Part shown: in pieces, positions 56,713-64,000 of the stretch
How the letters are laid out: each line of letters opens with the position of its first letter
Position numbering within the stretch: position 1 is the stretch's first letter
DNA from: Pseudomonas abietaniphila
Lineage (GTDB): Bacteria; Pseudomonadota; Gammaproteobacteria; Pseudomonadales; Pseudomonadaceae
DNA length: 64,000 nucleotides
Assembly: GCF_039697315.1 (NCBI RefSeq)
Contig: NZ_CP155619.1
Span: 558,001 to 622,000 of the forward strand
Direction of reading: 5' to 3'
Position numbers and translations under genes: made by a program
The notes under the pieces: model-generated
What the model saw: only the letters and a program-made list of their open reading frames with translations
What the model was told of the DNA's origin: nothing
Database searches by the model: none

Positions 56713-57570
56713 ATGGGCCACACCTACCACGTCACTAAAAAAATCCTCGCGTGTGCGGCTTTAGGCAGCAGTCTGGTCTTCGGCACCACCGCCTTCGCGA
56801 AGGAATGGACCTCGGTTCGGGTTGCGACCGAAGGGGCTTACGAGCCTTGGAACATCACCCTGCCCAGCGGTGAAATTTCCGGCTTCGAGCCTGAGCTGCT
56901 GAAGGATGTCTGCGCCCGGATCAAGCTTGAATGCAAGCTGCAGGCGCAGGACTGGGACGGCATGATCGCAGGCCTGAATGCCGGCAAGTTCGACGTGCTG
57001 ATGGACGCCATCGTGATCACCCCTGAGCGCGAAGCGGTGATTGCGTTCTCCAAACCTTACGCCAACACCCAGGCGGTGTTCGCCAGCGCCGATCCCAAGC
57101 TGATCGCGAGCATGCCGAGCAATGAAATCATCAAGCTCAGCGGTGACGAGAACGCCGACAAGGCCGCGATCGACAAGATGAAAGCGCTGGTGAAAGGCAA
57201 GACCCTGGGCATCCAGTCCGGTACGGCCTACACCGAATTCGTCGAGAAGAACTTCCGCGACATCGCGACCATTCGTGAGTACAAGAAATCCGGCGAGCAC
57301 ATGATGGACCTGAACGCGGGCCGCATCGACTTCGCTTTCGACGACGTGACCTTCTTCACCTCGGCACTGGACAACCCCGATAACAAAGGCGTGCAGATGA
57401 TCGGCCCGAAAATCGGCGGCACCATCTGGGGCCCGGGTGAAGCGCTGGGCTTCCGCAAGGCCGATAACGACCTGCGCGAGAAATTCAACGGCGCGCTGAC
57501 GGCCGCGCTGGAAGACGGCACCGTGAAGCGCCTTTCGGAAAAGTGGTTCAAGGCCGACATTCGCCCTTGA
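56713..57570 (+). CDS. Periplasmic basic amino acid/opine-binding protein (OccT/NocT/ArgT-like)
   Basis: A 285-residue binding protein with a signal peptide ending TTAFAKE. Family 3 motifs are VRVATEGAYEPWNIT, GFEPELLKDVCARIKLECKLQAQDWDGMIAGLNAGKFD (in pieces) and GIQSGTAYTEF. The pattern GPGEALGFRKADNDLREKFNGAL is usual for octopine/nopaline and lysine/arginine/ornithine binding proteins. ATG 56713 is preferred because GGGG lies 6 bp before it; ATG 56701 has no ribosome site. It follows the oxygenase by 74 bp and is ended by a strong terminator. It probably feeds the HisQMP-type transporter at 52.2-54.5 kb. Confidence 0.9.
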   Translation: MGHTYHVTKKILACAALGSSLVFGTTAFAKEWTSVRVATEGAYEPWNITLPSGEISGFEPELLKDVCARIKLECKLQAQDWDGMIAGLNAGKFDVLMDAIVITPEREAVIAFSKPYANTQAVFASADPKLIASMPSNEIIKLSGDENADKAAIDKMKALVKGKTLGIQSGTAYTEFVEKNFRDIATIREYKKSGEHMMDLNAGRIDFAFDDVTFFTSALDNPDNKGVQMIGPKIGGTIWGPGEALGFRKADNDLREKFNGALTAALEDGTVKRLSEKWFKADIRP

Positions 57571-57591
57571 TGCCACGGGTGTAAACCCGCC

Positions 57592-57623
57592 AAAAGCCAC
57601 TGCCGTTGTGCGGTGGCTTTTTT
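57592..57623 (+). terminator. Rho-independent terminator after the opine-type binding protein
   Basis: AAAAGCCAC and GTGGCTTTT form a stem, extended by further pairs toward the loop, followed by a T-run. It starts 22 bp after the stop at 57570. Confidence 0.88.
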
Positions 57624-57816
57624 GTTTCTGCTGCCTTGCGCCCTGCCCCGTAACGAAAAATACCGGCCTGCGCTGAATTATTTCGTGTCTGGTTGTATCT
57701 GATCGGAAATAACGTGCCACCAAAACGCTGTCATCGAGCTCGCGCGTTACGTGCGTCCGAGGCGACATCGACGCCCGCGTTTTGCAGCGACACCGATCCG
57801 CAAGAGAGTGATTCAC

Positions 57817-59319
57817 ATGAAATCAGGCAAGAAAAAAGTCAGCCCCATCGGGTTGAACGACATCACCATCGTTGACGACGCGAAGATGCGCAAGGCGATC
57901 ACCGCCGCTGCCTTGGGTAACGCCATGGAGTGGTTCGACTTCGGCGTGTATGGCTTCGTCGCCTATGTGCTCGGCAAGGTGTTTTTCCCCGGTGCCGACC
58001 CTGGCGTGCAGATGATCGCCGCACTCGCCACGTTCTCCGTGCCCTTCCTGATTCGCCCGCTGGGTGGCTTGTTTTTCGGCGCGCTGGGTGACAAGTACGG
58101 TCGCCAGAAAGTCCTGGCGGCGACGATCGTGATCATGTCCCTGAGCACCACCGCCATCGGCCTGATCCCGTCTTATGACTCCATCGGGATCTGGGCCCCT
58201 ATCCTGTTGCTGCTGGCCAAGATGGCTCAGGGTTTCTCGGTGGGTGGCGAATACACCGGTGCCTCGATCTTCGTCGCCGAATACGCCCCGGACCGTAAAC
58301 GCGGCTTCCTCGGCAGCTGGCTCGATTTCGGCTCCATTGCCGGTTTCGTGCTTGGCGCAGGCATCGTGGTGATGATTTCTGCAGTGATTGGCGAAGACCA
58401 GTTCCAGGAATGGGGCTGGCGCCTGCCGTTTTTCCTTGCGCTGCCGTTGGGCATGCTCGGTTTGTATCTTCGTAACGCCCTTGAAGAGACACCTGCGTTC
58501 CAGCAGCACGTCGAGAAACTCGAACAGGGTGATCGCGAAGGCCTGTCGGGCGGCCCGAAGGTGTCGTTCAAGGAAGTCGCGACCAAGCACTGGCGCAGCC
58601 TGATCACTTGCATCGGTATCGTGGTGGCGACCAACGTCACTTACTACATGCTGCTGACCTACATGCCGAGTTACCTGTCGCACAACCTGCATTACAGCGA
58701 AAACCGGGGCGTGCTGATCATCATCGCGATCATGGTCGGCATGCTGTTCGTCCAGCCGCTGATCGGCTTCATCAGCGACAAGATCGGCCGTCGGCCGTTC
58801 ATCATCGTCGGCAGCATTGCGCTGTTCCTGCTGGCGATTCCGGCGTTCATGCTGATCATCAGCGGCAAGATCGGGCTGATCTTCGCCGGGTTGCTGATCC
58901 TCGCCGTGGTGCTCAACTTCTTTATCGGTGTCATGGCGTCCACGCTCCCTGCAATGTTCCCGACGCACATTCGTTACAGCGCACTGGCCAGCGCCTTCAA
59001 CGTCTCGGTGCTGATCGCCGGTCTGACCCCGACCCTCGCCGCGTGGCTGGTGGAAACCACCAACAATCTCTACATGCCGGCGTATTACCTGATGGTGGTG
59101 GCAGTGATTGGCCTGGCCACTGGCCTGACGATGAAAGAGACCGCCAACAAGCCATTGCGCGGCGCGGCGCCTGCCGCTTCCAACATCGAAGAGGCCAAGG
59201 AGCTGCTGGAAGACCTCCACGACAACATCGAGCAGAAAATCGAGGACATCGACACCCAGATTGCCGAGCTCGAAGCCAAGCGCAAAGAGCTGGTGCAGCA
59301 GCATCCACGGATTGATTGA
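57817..59319 (+). CDS. proP: ProP-type proline/glycine betaine:H+ symporter
   Basis: A 500-residue MFS symporter. The N-terminal NAMEWFDFGVYGFVAYVLGKVFFP and the motif GDKYGRQKVL are characteristic of ProP. About 12 membrane helices precede a C-terminal coiled coil (KELLEDLHDNIEQKIEDIDTQIAELEAKR in pieces), the part linked to osmosensing in ProP of enteric bacteria. ATG 57817 has GAGAG before it. It imports compatible solutes such as proline, betaine or ectoine. It stands alone between the binding-protein terminator and the PLP enzyme. Confidence 0.9.
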   Translation: MKSGKKKVSPIGLNDITIVDDAKMRKAITAAALGNAMEWFDFGVYGFVAYVLGKVFFPGADPGVQMIAALATFSVPFLIRPLGGLFFGALGDKYGRQKVLAATIVIMSLSTTAIGLIPSYDSIGIWAPILLLLAKMAQGFSVGGEYTGASIFVAEYAPDRKRGFLGSWLDFGSIAGFVLGAGIVVMISAVIGEDQFQEWGWRLPFFLALPLGMLGLYLRNALEETPAFQQHVEKLEQGDREGLSGGPKVSFKEVATKHWRSLITCIGIVVATNVTYYMLLTYMPSYLSHNLHYSENRGVLIIIAIMVGMLFVQPLIGFISDKIGRRPFIIVGSIALFLLAIPAFMLIISGKIGLIFAGLLILAVVLNFFIGVMASTLPAMFPTHIRYSALASAFNVSVLIAGLTPTLAAWLVETTNNLYMPAYYLMVVAVIGLATGLTMKETANKPLRGAAPAASNIEEAKELLEDLHDNIEQKIEDIDTQIAELEAKRKELVQQHPRID

Positions 59320-59445
59320 ACACGCACGGACGCTGATTGAGGGTGTGGTCGATTGCGTTGGGCAAGCGCCTCGCTTACGGTATTGAACCGTAACTCGGTG
59401 CCTGTTCATCCATCGATCACTCCCCTGCTTGGAAGCAATCCCATC

Positions 59446-60360
59446 ATGCCCCTGCACATTGAAACGCCGCTGATTGAATCCCGTCCGATGAGCGCCATTG
59501 CCAAGCGCTCGATCAACTTGAAGCTCGATGCGCTTCAGCCCTGCGGCTCCTTCAAACTGCGGGGCGTGGGCCACGCCTGCGAGGTTCACCATTCCCGTGG
59601 CGCAAAACGTTTCATTTCATCGTCCGGCGGAAATGCCGGGCTGGCCGTGGCCTATGCCGGTCGCGTTCTGGGCGCAGCGGTAACGGTCGTCGTCCCGGAA
59701 ACCACGACCGACAGGGCCAAGGAGCTGCTCGTTCTTGAGGGTGCAGACGTCATCGTTCACGGCCGCTCCTGGCAGGAGGCCAACGAACTGGCCCATACGC
59801 TGATCGCTGCCGGAGACGCGTTCATTCACCCCTTCGATGACCCGCTGTTGTGGACCGGCCACGCCAGCATGATCGACGAGGTCGCCAGGACCGCGCGCAA
59901 GCCCGGCGCCGTGGTGCTGTCGGTCGGCGGCGGTGGATTGCTGTGCGGTGTGATTGAAGGCCTGCAACGCAACGGCTGGGGCGACGTGCCGGTGATCGCG
60001 GTAGAAACCGAAGGCGCTGCGTCGTTCCGGGCCGCGACGCTGGCGGATGCACCGGTGGAAATCGACGCCATCACCTCCATCGCCACGTCGCTGGGCGCCA
60101 AACGCGTGTGCAGCCAGTCTGTCGCGTACCTTGAGACCCATCGGATCGAAAGCGTCGTGGTCAGCGACAAAGACGCCCTGGACGGCTGCGAACATTTCCT
60201 GGCCGATCACCGGATACTCGTCGAGCCTGCCTGTGGCGCGGCACTGTCGTTGGGGTATTCCCCGACCCTGCTCACAGGGTACGACAACGTGTTGATGGTG
60301 GTCTGCGGCGGCGCCACCGCTACGCTTGAACAAATCAGGGCGTGGCGACAGGCACTCTGA
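59446..60360 (+). CDS. PLP-dependent L-serine/L-threonine dehydratase-like enzyme
   Basis: A 304-residue fold-type II PLP enzyme. The Schiff-base Lys is in CGSFKLRG near residue 39, the substrate loop is SSGGNAGLA near 63, and the phosphate-binding glycine loop is SVGGGGLLCG near 160. The short length without a regulatory domain fits the mammalian-type serine dehydratase (SDH) group, which deaminates serine or threonine to a 2-oxo acid and ammonia. ATG 59446 is chosen because the conserved TPLIES start follows it. It lies 126 bp after proP and converges with the TetR gene. Confidence 0.88.
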   Translation: MPLHIETPLIESRPMSAIAKRSINLKLDALQPCGSFKLRGVGHACEVHHSRGAKRFISSSGGNAGLAVAYAGRVLGAAVTVVVPETTTDRAKELLVLEGADVIVHGRSWQEANELAHTLIAAGDAFIHPFDDPLLWTGHASMIDEVARTARKPGAVVLSVGGGGLLCGVIEGLQRNGWGDVPVIAVETEGAASFRAATLADAPVEIDAITSIATSLGAKRVCSQSVAYLETHRIESVVVSDKDALDGCEHFLADHRILVEPACGAALSLGYSPTLLTGYDNVLMVVCGGATATLEQIRAWRQAL

Positions 60361-60376
60361 CGAAGCGCCTCATGCC

Positions 60377-60946
60377 TCATGCCTTGGCCGGCAGAAGCCC
60401 CGCGTCCTGATAGCTGTCGATCAATTCGTCGAAAATCGAAATGTCTGCGCGACTGCGGGCCATGAGCTGCGCGCCGGAGACCGCCGAAAAGATGGCGCGG
60501 GCGCGCTTTTCGGCGTGTTCTGATGACACCTGCTTCGACGCGACCAGCGCTTTGCCCAGCCAGGCCACGTTCACCTCGGCGAAGGCCTGAACCTCTGTTT
60601 TCACCGCATCCGGCAGGTCGTCGTACTCAGCCGACATGAAACTGCACAGACACAACCGGTTGCCGCACTCCAGGGATCTGCGAAAGATCCACGGGTATCG
60701 GCGCAGCGCGCTTGCCGCATCGTCGGCTTCCGCCAGCAGCTCATCCAGATCGCGTGCGGTGTCTTCCCAGTAGCGCCGCGCCACGGCTGCGCCGAGATCG
60801 GCCTTGCTGGGAAAGTGATGGTAGACGCTCGCCGCCTTGATACCGACCTCTGCCGCCACATCGCGGAAATTCAGACCGCCGTAGCCGTGCGCCTGGGCGG
60901 TTTGCCGAGCCGCCGTCAGGATCGACTCCTTCGCATTCGTGCTCAT
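60377..60946 (-). CDS. TetR-family repressor, divergent from the amidase
   Basis: A 189-residue TetR regulator. The helix-turn-helix is at residues about 10-50 (ILTAARQTAQAHGYGGLNFRDVAAEVGIKAASVYHHFPSKADL in pieces). The C-terminal ligand domain has three Cys near residues 94-101 (ECGNRLCLCS). ATG 60946 follows GAGG. It is divergent from the amidase, and two matching palindromes lie in the gap, so it most likely represses both genes. Confidence 0.92.
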   Translation of the reverse strand: MSTNAKESILTAARQTAQAHGYGGLNFRDVAAEVGIKAASVYHHFPSKADLGAAVARRYWEDTARDLDELLAEADDAASALRRYPWIFRRSLECGNRLCLCSFMSAEYDDLPDAVKTEVQAFAEVNVAWLGKALVASKQVSSEHAEKRARAIFSAVSGAQLMARSRADISIFDELIDSYQDAGLLPAKA

Positions 60947-60978
60947 GTAAAGACCTCGCATTCGTCAATGGTCACAAG

Positions 60979-60998
60979 CCTACCATTTGTTAGGTAGG
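60979..60998. promoter_or_regulatory. TetR operator 1
   Basis: CCTACC-N8-GGTAGG is a perfect 20-bp inverted repeat located just before the amidase -35 hexamer and 33 bp from the TetR start. It has the same arms and spacing as operator 2. Confidence 0.78.
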
Positions 60999-61000
60999 GG

Positions 61001-61029
61001 TTGACAGCCCCTTTTTAACGCTCTAGCTT
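61001..61029 (+). promoter_or_regulatory. Sigma-70 type promoter of the amidase gene
   Basis: TTGACA at 61001-61006 is a consensus -35, and TAGCTT at 61024-61029 follows after 17 bp as a weak -10. It lies between the two TetR operators, so bound repressor would block it. Confidence 0.65.
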
Positions 61030-61032
61030 TTG

Positions 61033-61052
61033 CCTACCAATCGGCAGGTAGA
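61033..61052. promoter_or_regulatory. TetR operator 2
   Basis: CCTACC-N8-GGTAGA repeats the arms of operator 1 with identical spacing, 54 bp away centre to centre. It covers the expected transcription start of the amidase promoter. Confidence 0.75.
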
Positions 61053-61112
61053 GATGCATCTCTGCCGCTCCAATTGCGACAGACCCTTCTCCCATCAGGC
61101 AGGAAAAATCAC

Positions 61113-62522
61113 ATGAGCGACGAATTGTTTTTCTCCGACGCAACCCGACTCGCCGAGTTGATTCGCACTCGGGAGGTTTCACCGGTTGAAGTGATGCAAG
61201 CCCATCTTGACCGCATCGAAGCAGTCGACCCCCAGGTCAATGCGATCGTGACCGTGGTGGATGACGCACTCCAGTCCGCGAAGGCCGCCGAGCGAGCGGT
61301 GTTGTCGGGCGAACCGCTGGGCGTGCTGCACGGCGTCCCGTTCACCGCCAAGGATTCCATCGACACCGCCGGCGTACTCACTCAGCGTGGCTCGCCGATC
61401 TTCAAAGGCCGCCAGCCAGACACCGACGCCACCAGCGTGGCGCGCATGAAGCAGGCAGGCGCAATCCTGCTGGCCAAGACCAATCTCCCGGAGTTTTCCT
61501 ACTGGATCGAAAGCGACAACCTGCTCTCAGGGCGCTCGAACAACCCTTGGAACCTGGAACGCACACCCGGTGGCTCGAGCGGTGGAGAATCAGCCGCCAT
61601 CGCCGCCGGGATGTCGCCCATCGGCCTGGGGACCGACCTTGCGATTTCCGTGCGGGGCCCGGCCGCGCAAACGGGGATCAGCTCGATGAAAGCAACGCAC
61701 GGTCGCGTGCCCATGACCGGCATCTGGCCGCGCGTGCCGCGTCGCTTCTGGCATGTCGGTCCGATGGCCCGGTCGGTTCGGGACATCGCCCTCGCCTTCT
61801 CGCAACTGGCCGGGCCGGACGGCCAGGACGCCTTCGCCACCAGCACCGTGGCGTTCGATGCGGGCATCGGTCGCCAGCCTTATCGCCCGCTTCGGGTGGG
61901 CTGGATGACGGGGCCAGGTTTCGGCCCGGTCGACCCCGAAGTCGTCGCCACCGTTCGTGCCGCCGCCGAGGCGCTGAAGGACATCGGCATTGAGGTTGAA
62001 CACGTGGGCATCCCTGCGCTGGAGCGGGACTTCGCCCTTGATGTGTTCAACAAGCTGCATGTGATGGAGATGAAATCCGCATTCGCCGAAGCCACTGCCG
62101 GGCGCAGAGAGGACGAGCTCTACAAGATGGCGAAGACCATGCTGTCGTTGCCCGATACGTCGATGAAAGACTTCATCGAGGCCGAGCAAGCCGCCGAGCG
62201 GCTGCGCGACGGTTACGCCGAATACTTCGCGCATTACGATGCGTTGATTACCCATGTGCTGCCGATACCGGCACACAGGCATGGCGTCGAACAGTTCATC
62301 ATCGATGGCCAGACCGTGGACGCCACCTTTCTGCAAGGCGCGACTGTACCGCTCAACGTGACCGGGTTGCCGGGTGTGTCGATGCGGTTCGGGACGAGCA
62401 AGGAAGGACTGCCGATCAACGTGCAGATTGTGGGCGCGTGGCAAGCAGAGTCGACGATTCTGCACATTGCTTCATTGCTCGAAAGCATCAGCACGGTACG
62501 CACGCTTCGTCCCGCGCTGTAA
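61113..62522 (+). CDS. Amidase signature family hydrolase
   Basis: A 469-residue amidase. The catalytic triad of the family is visible: Lys in FTAKDSIDTAG near residue 83, the cis-Ser in PGGSSGGESAAIAAG near 158, and the nucleophilic Ser in LGTDLAISVRGPAA near 180. The usual GSDxGGSIR block is altered to GTDLAISVRG, which keeps Ser and Arg but loses the glycines. The enzyme hydrolyses an amide to acid and ammonia; the substrate is unknown. ATG 61113 has AGGA upstream. It is controlled by a two-operator promoter shared with the divergent TetR gene. Confidence 0.9.
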   Translation: MSDELFFSDATRLAELIRTREVSPVEVMQAHLDRIEAVDPQVNAIVTVVDDALQSAKAAERAVLSGEPLGVLHGVPFTAKDSIDTAGVLTQRGSPIFKGRQPDTDATSVARMKQAGAILLAKTNLPEFSYWIESDNLLSGRSNNPWNLERTPGGSSGGESAAIAAGMSPIGLGTDLAISVRGPAAQTGISSMKATHGRVPMTGIWPRVPRRFWHVGPMARSVRDIALAFSQLAGPDGQDAFATSTVAFDAGIGRQPYRPLRVGWMTGPGFGPVDPEVVATVRAAAEALKDIGIEVEHVGIPALERDFALDVFNKLHVMEMKSAFAEATAGRREDELYKMAKTMLSLPDTSMKDFIEAEQAAERLRDGYAEYFAHYDALITHVLPIPAHRHGVEQFIIDGQTVDATFLQGATVPLNVTGLPGVSMRFGTSKEGLPINVQIVGAWQAESTILHIASLLESISTVRTLRPAL

Positions 62523-62576
62523 CCCCACAGCCATGGAGCGTCAGGCTTCAAGCGTTGAACCCGCTCGAAGCCATGC

Positions 62577-62628
62577 TCTCGCGACAATCCGCGAGAGTGG
62601 CCGGACGCTTTACATCAGCGTCCGGCCT
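62577..62628. terminator. Two adjacent hairpins between convergent amidase and reductase genes
   Basis: CTCTCGCG / CGCGAGAG (62577-62598) is followed at once by GGCCGGACGCT / AGCGTCCGGCC (62600-62628), a perfect 11-bp stem. Both are symmetrical and lie between the two stops, so they can serve both transcripts. T-runs are lacking. Confidence 0.6.
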
Positions 62629-62640
62629 TCGACGCTGCCA

Positions 62641-63765
62641 TCAGCCGGCGTAGACCGGATAATCCGTGAATCCCGCTTCGGCGCCGCCGTAGAGGGTGGC
62701 GGGGTTGACGGGATTGAGCGGCCAGCCGTTGACGATGCGCGCCGGTAAATCCGGATTGGCAATGAACGGACGGCCGAAGGCGATCAAGTCAGCCAGCCCC
62801 GCCTCGACCAGCCGTGCGCCCCGCTCGGCCGTGTAACGACCCGCGTAAATGATCCGGCCACTGAAGGTGCTGCGCACGTCACGGCGAAAGGTTTCCGGCA
62901 GGTCGGGAGCATTGTCCCAGTCGGCTTCGGCGATGGAGACGTAGGCGACGCCCGCGTTTTCCAGCACCTTGATCGCTTCGATGTAAGTCTGGTGCGGGTC
63001 CTTTTCCACCATGCCGATGTACACCCGATCCTCATCGGTCGTGGTGAACAATGGGGTGAACCGCACGCCCAGACGGTCAGCACCGATGGCCTGCGAAACC
63101 GCTTCAACGATTTCCCTCAGAAAGCGCAAACGGTTCTCCAGCGAGCCGCCGTATTCATCATCCCGCTGGTTGGCGTGTTCGGAGATGAACTGATTGACCA
63201 GATACCCGTTGGCCGCATGGATCTCGACGCCGTCGAAGCCTGCTGCGATGGCATTGCTCGCGGCGGTGGCATACAGCCGGACCAACGCTTTGATTTCAGG
63301 CACGGTGACTGCGCGAGGCATCGACGGCGCCACCAATTCACCCGTTCCGGCGCCAGTCTCGATAAAGGCTTTGGAGCTGGTGGTCTGAATCGCGGACGGC
63401 GCGATGGGAGCGTTGCCATCCGGCTGCAAGGCGTGATGGGAAACCCGGCCGACGTGCCAGAGCTGCGCGAAGATCACACCGCCTTGCGCATGCACCGCGT
63501 CAGTCACCTTGCGCCAGCCGTCAATCTGCTCTGGCGTGTAGATACCCGGCGTCCAGGCGTAACCCTGACCCCGCGGCTCGATCTGTGTCCCTTCGCTGAC
63601 CATGAAGCCTGCCGACGCGCGCTGGCCGTAATACGTGGCCATCAAATCCGAAGCGATATCGCCAGGCTGCACACTGCGTTGACGGGTCAAGGGCGGAAAG
63701 ACGATCCGGTTCTTGAGGGTGAGGTTGCCCAATCGCACAGGCGAAAACAGTGATTCATGTTTCAT
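62641..63765 (-). CDS. Old Yellow Enzyme family alkene reductase (NemA-like)
   Basis: A 374-residue FMN enzyme. LFSPVRLGNLTLKNRIVFPPLTR at the start (in pieces), AQLWHVGRVSH near residue 100 and HAANGYLVNQFISEHANQR (His/Asn pair near 183) are the OYE active-site motifs. It reduces activated C=C bonds or nitro groups using NAD(P)H. ATG 63765 begins the conserved N-terminus. A TetR-type gene is transcribed ahead of it in the same direction (stop at 63858, 92 bp away), the common NemR-NemA arrangement, which suggests control by electrophile stress. Confidence 0.92.
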   Translation of the reverse strand: MKHESLFSPVRLGNLTLKNRIVFPPLTRQRSVQPGDIASDLMATYYGQRASAGFMVSEGTQIEPRGQGYAWTPGIYTPEQIDGWRKVTDAVHAQGGVIFAQLWHVGRVSHHALQPDGNAPIAPSAIQTTSSKAFIETGAGTGELVAPSMPRAVTVPEIKALVRLYATAASNAIAAGFDGVEIHAANGYLVNQFISEHANQRDDEYGGSLENRLRFLREIVEAVSQAIGADRLGVRFTPLFTTTDEDRVYIGMVEKDPHQTYIEAIKVLENAGVAYVSIAEADWDNAPDLPETFRRDVRSTFSGRIIYAGRYTAERGARLVEAGLADLIAFGRPFIANPDLPARIVNGWPLNPVNPATLYGGAEAGFTDYPVYAG

Positions 63766-63857
63766 GGTTTGACTCCAGAGTTTAAAAGGCTTTTTTTGGG
63801 CAACAAGCGCCCGTGAGATCAACGTGGGGATGACCTCGTACAAGGGGTTAAGGGTGT

Positions 63858-64000
63858 TTAGTCGGGGTGATTCAATACCGTTTCAGTCATCGACAGGGCT
63901 TCATCGAACGGCGCCGTCGTGCGGGTTATTTTTGCCATGACACTGGCGCCCAACCACACTGCGTAGAGCCTGAACGCGGTGCGTTGAGGGCTCTCATCGG
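63858..64000 (-). CDS. C-terminal end of a TetR-type regulator (cut by window edge)
   Basis: The last 47 codons of a minus-strand gene whose start lies outside the window. The segment FRLYAVWLGASVMAKITRTTAPFD is typical of the last helices of TetR-family proteins that sit before oxidoreductase genes. It precedes the OYE gene in the same direction and is probably its repressor. The DNA-binding part cannot be seen, so the family call is tentative. Confidence 0.65.
   Translation of the reverse strand, partial: DESPQRTAFRLYAVWLGASVMAKITRTTAPFDEALSMTETVLNHPD

Noticed and set aside
57823..59592. 589-codon minus-strand frame opposite proP
   Set aside because: It is antisense to a well-supported transporter and has an Asp/His/Gln-rich composition typical of shadow frames.

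Overview
The window looks like chromosomal DNA of a Pseudomonas species, most likely of the P. fluorescens lineage. The reasons are the GC-rich coding style, GTGGGAGCGAGC-type REP sequences, a moeA/moaB/mobA group, an OprD-type porin, and the many LysR/AraC/TetR regulators each paired with a small catabolic operon. No tRNA, rRNA, CRISPR array, prophage or transposase gene was seen. Both ends cut through genes: moeA on the left and a TetR-type regulator on the right.

Layout. 1-2.6 kb: molybdenum cofactor genes (moeA, moaB, divergent mobA) and a small lipoprotein. 2.8-7.8 kb: a glutamylpolyamine-type cluster (glutamine synthetase-like ligase, periplasmic polyamine-binding protein, FAD oxidase) with a divergent AraC-type regulator. 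8-12.2 kb: a secreted esterase, a 193-bp tandem repeat array built from REP hairpins and an 18-bp minisatellite, an MFS transporter and a DUF1275 membrane protein. 12.7-30.3 kb: a BapA-like surface adhesin of about 4260 residues with about 40 Ig-like repeats, followed by its type I secretion system (TolC-type channel, ABC exporter, membrane fusion protein). A trypsin-like lipoprotein peptidase is encoded convergently at its end. 31-36.5 kb: an OprD-type porin, then a two-gene operon of a PotD-like periplasmic binding protein and a membrane diguanylate cyclase, then a DUF3313 lipoprotein.

36.8-47 kb: small conserved genes, an SDR/SnoaL/VOC operon with a divergent LysR regulator, a hybrid histidine kinase, a GNAT acetyltransferase, an ExuT-like sugar-acid transporter, and an arsR-arsC-arsH operon with no arsenite pump. 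47-51 kb: a LysR regulator and an aldehyde dehydrogenase/CMD/quinone oxidoreductase operon. 51-60.4 kb: an amino-acid region with one HisQMP-type ABC transporter, two separate periplasmic binding proteins, a GcvA-type LysR regulator, a 2-oxoglutarate/Fe(II) oxygenase with an intact HxD...H triad, a ProP-type symporter and a serine/threonine dehydratase-like PLP enzyme. 60.4-64 kb: a TetR regulator with two matching operators, an amidase, an Old Yellow Enzyme reductase and the end of another TetR-type gene.

The most interesting part is 12.7-35.7 kb. A giant adhesin with its own exporter lies next to a possible polyamine-type sensor operon that would make cyclic di-GMP. The pairing of a substrate-binding protein with a GGDEF protein resembles the Vibrio NspS-MbaA system, but here the output is synthesis only and the allosteric I-site is missing. 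Second is the amino-acid region around the oxygenase at 55.8 kb, which may be an uptake and hydroxylation pathway for a basic amino acid or opine.
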